This document shows, one piece after another, positions 62,701 to 64,000 of a stretch of DNA of 64,000 nucleotides. Source of the DNA: JANMGV01 sp037440405 (GTDB lineage Bacteria; Planctomycetota; Planctomycetia; Pirellulales; Pirellulaceae); the NCBI GenBank assembly GCA_037440405.1, contig JBBIUE010000017.1:1-64000 (forward strand). Direction: 5' to 3'. The position numbers and the translations under genes are program-made. How positions within the stretch are numbered: position 1 is the first letter of the stretch; every line of letters starts with the position of its first letter. The notes under the pieces are model-generated. The model was not told the DNA's origin. It saw only the letters and a list, made by a program, of their open reading frames with translations, and did no database searches.

Positions 62701-63758
62701 AAATATGCATCACCGGTGGTGCGGGATTCGTAGGCTCGAATCTGGGGCTGGCATTTCAGCGATCCTCCGAGCGGTTTCGCGTTACCGCCCTCGATAATCT
62801 GAAACGCCGGGGAAGCGAGCTGAATCTGGAACGGCTGCGCGGTGCAAAGATTCCCTTCGTTCACGGTGATATTCGAAACGCCGAAGATCTCGAAGCGCTT
62901 CCCGAATTTGATCTGCTGATCGACTGTTCTGCGGAACCTTCGGTTCATGCCGGAGCCACGGGTTCGCCTCGAGGAGTCCTCAATACGAACTTGCTTGGGA
63001 CCCTCAATTGCCTTGAGGTAGCCGCGAATCGGGGCGCTGCGTTTCTGTTTCTCAGCACCAGCCGCGTCTACCCAATCGAACCGATCAATGGTCTCCCCTA
63101 CGTTGAAAACGAAGCGCGCTTTGAATGGATGGAACCGTCGAACCACGAGGGAGTGTCAGCGATCGGCATCGCAGAGGCCTTTACGCTCGAGGGTGCTCGT
63201 TCTTACTATGGAGCGTCGAAACTGGCTAGCGAGTTACTGATCACGGAGTACGTATTCAATCGCAAACTTCGAGCCCTGATCAATCGTTGCGGAATTCTGA
63301 CTGGCCCCTGGCAGTTTGGCAAGGTAGATCAGGGAGTCATCACTCTGTGGGTAGCCCGGCATGTGTTCCATCGCCCGCTAACTTATACCGGATTTGGAGG
63401 CCAAGGGAAACAAGTTCGGGACATCTTGCACGTGGACGATTTGTTCGAGCTATTGGTGATGCAGATCGAGAGCATCGACCAGTGGTCCGGTCAGGTCTAC
63501 AACGTCGGCGGAGGACGAGCTTGTTCGGTGAGCCTCCGCGAGCTTACCGAGCTTTGTAGTGAGGTCTCCGGAAATCGAATCGAACTAAACTCGCTGCCGA
63601 CAACGAATCCGCTTGACGTTCGAATCTATCTGTCCGATTCACGCAAGGCGCAGACCGATTTTCGTTGGGTGCCTAAGCGGAATCCAAGTCAGATTGTCGA
63701 GGAAATCCACGACTGGGTCGTCGCAAACAGGCGTTCCTTGGAGTCCATACTGGACTAG
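62697..63758 (+). CDS. CDP-paratose 2-epimerase-like SDR
   Basis: Extended SDR of 353 residues, paralogous in type to the one at 53626. CITGGAGFVGSNLGLAFQRS, DNLKRRGSELNLERL, DCSAEPSVHAGATGSPRGVL, FLSTSRVYPIEPING, and intact catalytic YYGASKLASELLI (Tyr171, Lys175). VRDILHVDDLFELL and NVGGGRACSVSLRELTEL follow. Compared with the other copy, Tyr is kept. Starts with ATG overlapping the glycosyltransferase stop. Confidence 0.88.
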   Translation: MKICITGGAGFVGSNLGLAFQRSSERFRVTALDNLKRRGSELNLERLRGAKIPFVHGDIRNAEDLEALPEFDLLIDCSAEPSVHAGATGSPRGVLNTNLLGTLNCLEVAANRGAAFLFLSTSRVYPIEPINGLPYVENEARFEWMEPSNHEGVSAIGIAEAFTLEGARSYYGASKLASELLITEYVFNRKLRALINRCGILTGPWQFGKVDQGVITLWVARHVFHRPLTYTGFGGQGKQVRDILHVDDLFELLVMQIESIDQWSGQVYNVGGGRACSVSLRELTELCSEVSGNRIELNSLPTTNPLDVRIYLSDSRKAQTDFRWVPKRNPSQIVEEIHDWVVANRRSLESILD

Positions 63759-63775
63759 CGGCACGGGATCGACGC

Positions 63776-64000
63776 ATGTGTGGCATAGCAGGTTGGCTCG
63801 ACTTCGAGAATTTGGGGCCGGATCGTCCCATGCTGGAAGCGATGACTCGCACTTTGCGGCATCGCGGCCCGGATGGTGAAGGATTCTATGAATCAGGCCC
63901 TGTCCATCTCGGCCACCGCAGGCTAAGCATCATTGACCTGGTCGGCAGTGCCCAACCACTATGCAACGAGGATGCATCCATTTGGATTATCTTTAACGGA
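63776..64000 (+). CDS. asnB: Asparagine synthase (glutamine-hydrolysing), 5' part
   Basis: The first 75 codons of an AsnB-type amidotransferase, open to the window edge. It begins MCGIAGWLDFENLG with the catalytic N-terminal Cys2, and RHRGPDGEGFYESG and LGHRRLSIIDLVG are the glutaminase-domain motifs. In polysaccharide clusters such enzymes often amidate uronic acids or other carboxyl groups rather than free aspartate. It starts 17 bases after the epimerase. The synthetase domain lies beyond base 64000. Confidence 0.9.
   Translation, partial: MCGIAGWLDFENLGPDRPMLEAMTRTLRHRGPDGEGFYESGPVHLGHRRLSIIDLVGSAQPLCNEDASIWIIFNG

Overview
The window reads as a chromosomal segment of a planctomycete, most likely a Pirellulales-type bacterium. 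The signs are a PEP-CTERM secreted protein, a giant Ser/Thr kinase carrying a C-terminal formylglycine-generating-enzyme-like domain, sulfotransferase and sulfatase-type biology, TlpA-like proteins with Asp-rich calcium-type loops, and a high density of surface-polysaccharide genes. No rRNA, tRNA, CRISPR array or transposase was found. The taxonomic call is inference from gene content.

Layout. (1) 1-9263, plus strand: the end of a surface-glycan cluster. It holds a GT4 transferase, a WecG/TagA-type GT26, a GDP-mannose 3,5-epimerase-like SDR, a GT2, a NovU-type sugar C-methyltransferase, a flippase, an RfbF-type nucleotidyltransferase, a PIG-L deacetylase and a methyltransferase, mostly with 4-base overlaps. 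(2) 9277-19538, minus strand: a GT25 protein, a double-headed glycosyltransferase, an unknown acidic protein, a 1831-residue kinase/STAND-ATPase/FGE fusion, and an exported TlpA-like thioredoxin. (3) 19627-30481, minus strand: a compact nine-gene unit that is the most unusual part of the window. Its order is AAA+ ATPase, substrate-binding-protein/OmpA fusion, vWA membrane protein, second substrate-binding-protein/OmpA fusion, membrane-anchored coiled coil, PspA/IM30, substrate-binding lipoprotein, ABC permease, ABC ATPase. It looks like an envelope-sensing or remodelling apparatus built on a TauABC/SsuABC-like transporter. (4) 30482-40888: housekeeping genes (YqgE/AlgH, an HTH regulator, a small GT2, HisI, IlvN, IlvC, a SolA-like flavin oxidase, HolA, glutathione peroxidase), a PEP-CTERM protein, a 20-bp tandem repeat, and a large gene-poor gap. 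(5) 40889-64000, plus strand: a second, long polysaccharide locus. It opens with a WecA-type initiating transferase and a NusG paralogue. Nucleotide-sugar genes follow (GMD, UDP-glucose dehydrogenase of the animal/plant type, UDP-HexNAc dehydrogenase, UDP-GlcA 4-epimerase-like), then a NeuB/NeuC/NeuA nonulosonate set, two CDP-paratose-2-epimerase-like SDRs, a sulfotransferase, a flippase, FkbM and PhyH tailoring enzymes, two glycosyltransferases and the start of an asparagine synthase.

How it fits together. The two glycan regions together predict an acidic, possibly sulfated and nonulosonate-containing exopolysaccharide. It would be started on undecaprenyl phosphate by the WecA homologue, exported by Wzx-type flippases, and its long operon would be protected from premature termination by the NusG paralogue. 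The PspA/SBP-OmpA/AAA unit lies between the two glycan regions and is a candidate partner that monitors or repairs the envelope. That functional link is inference from position only.
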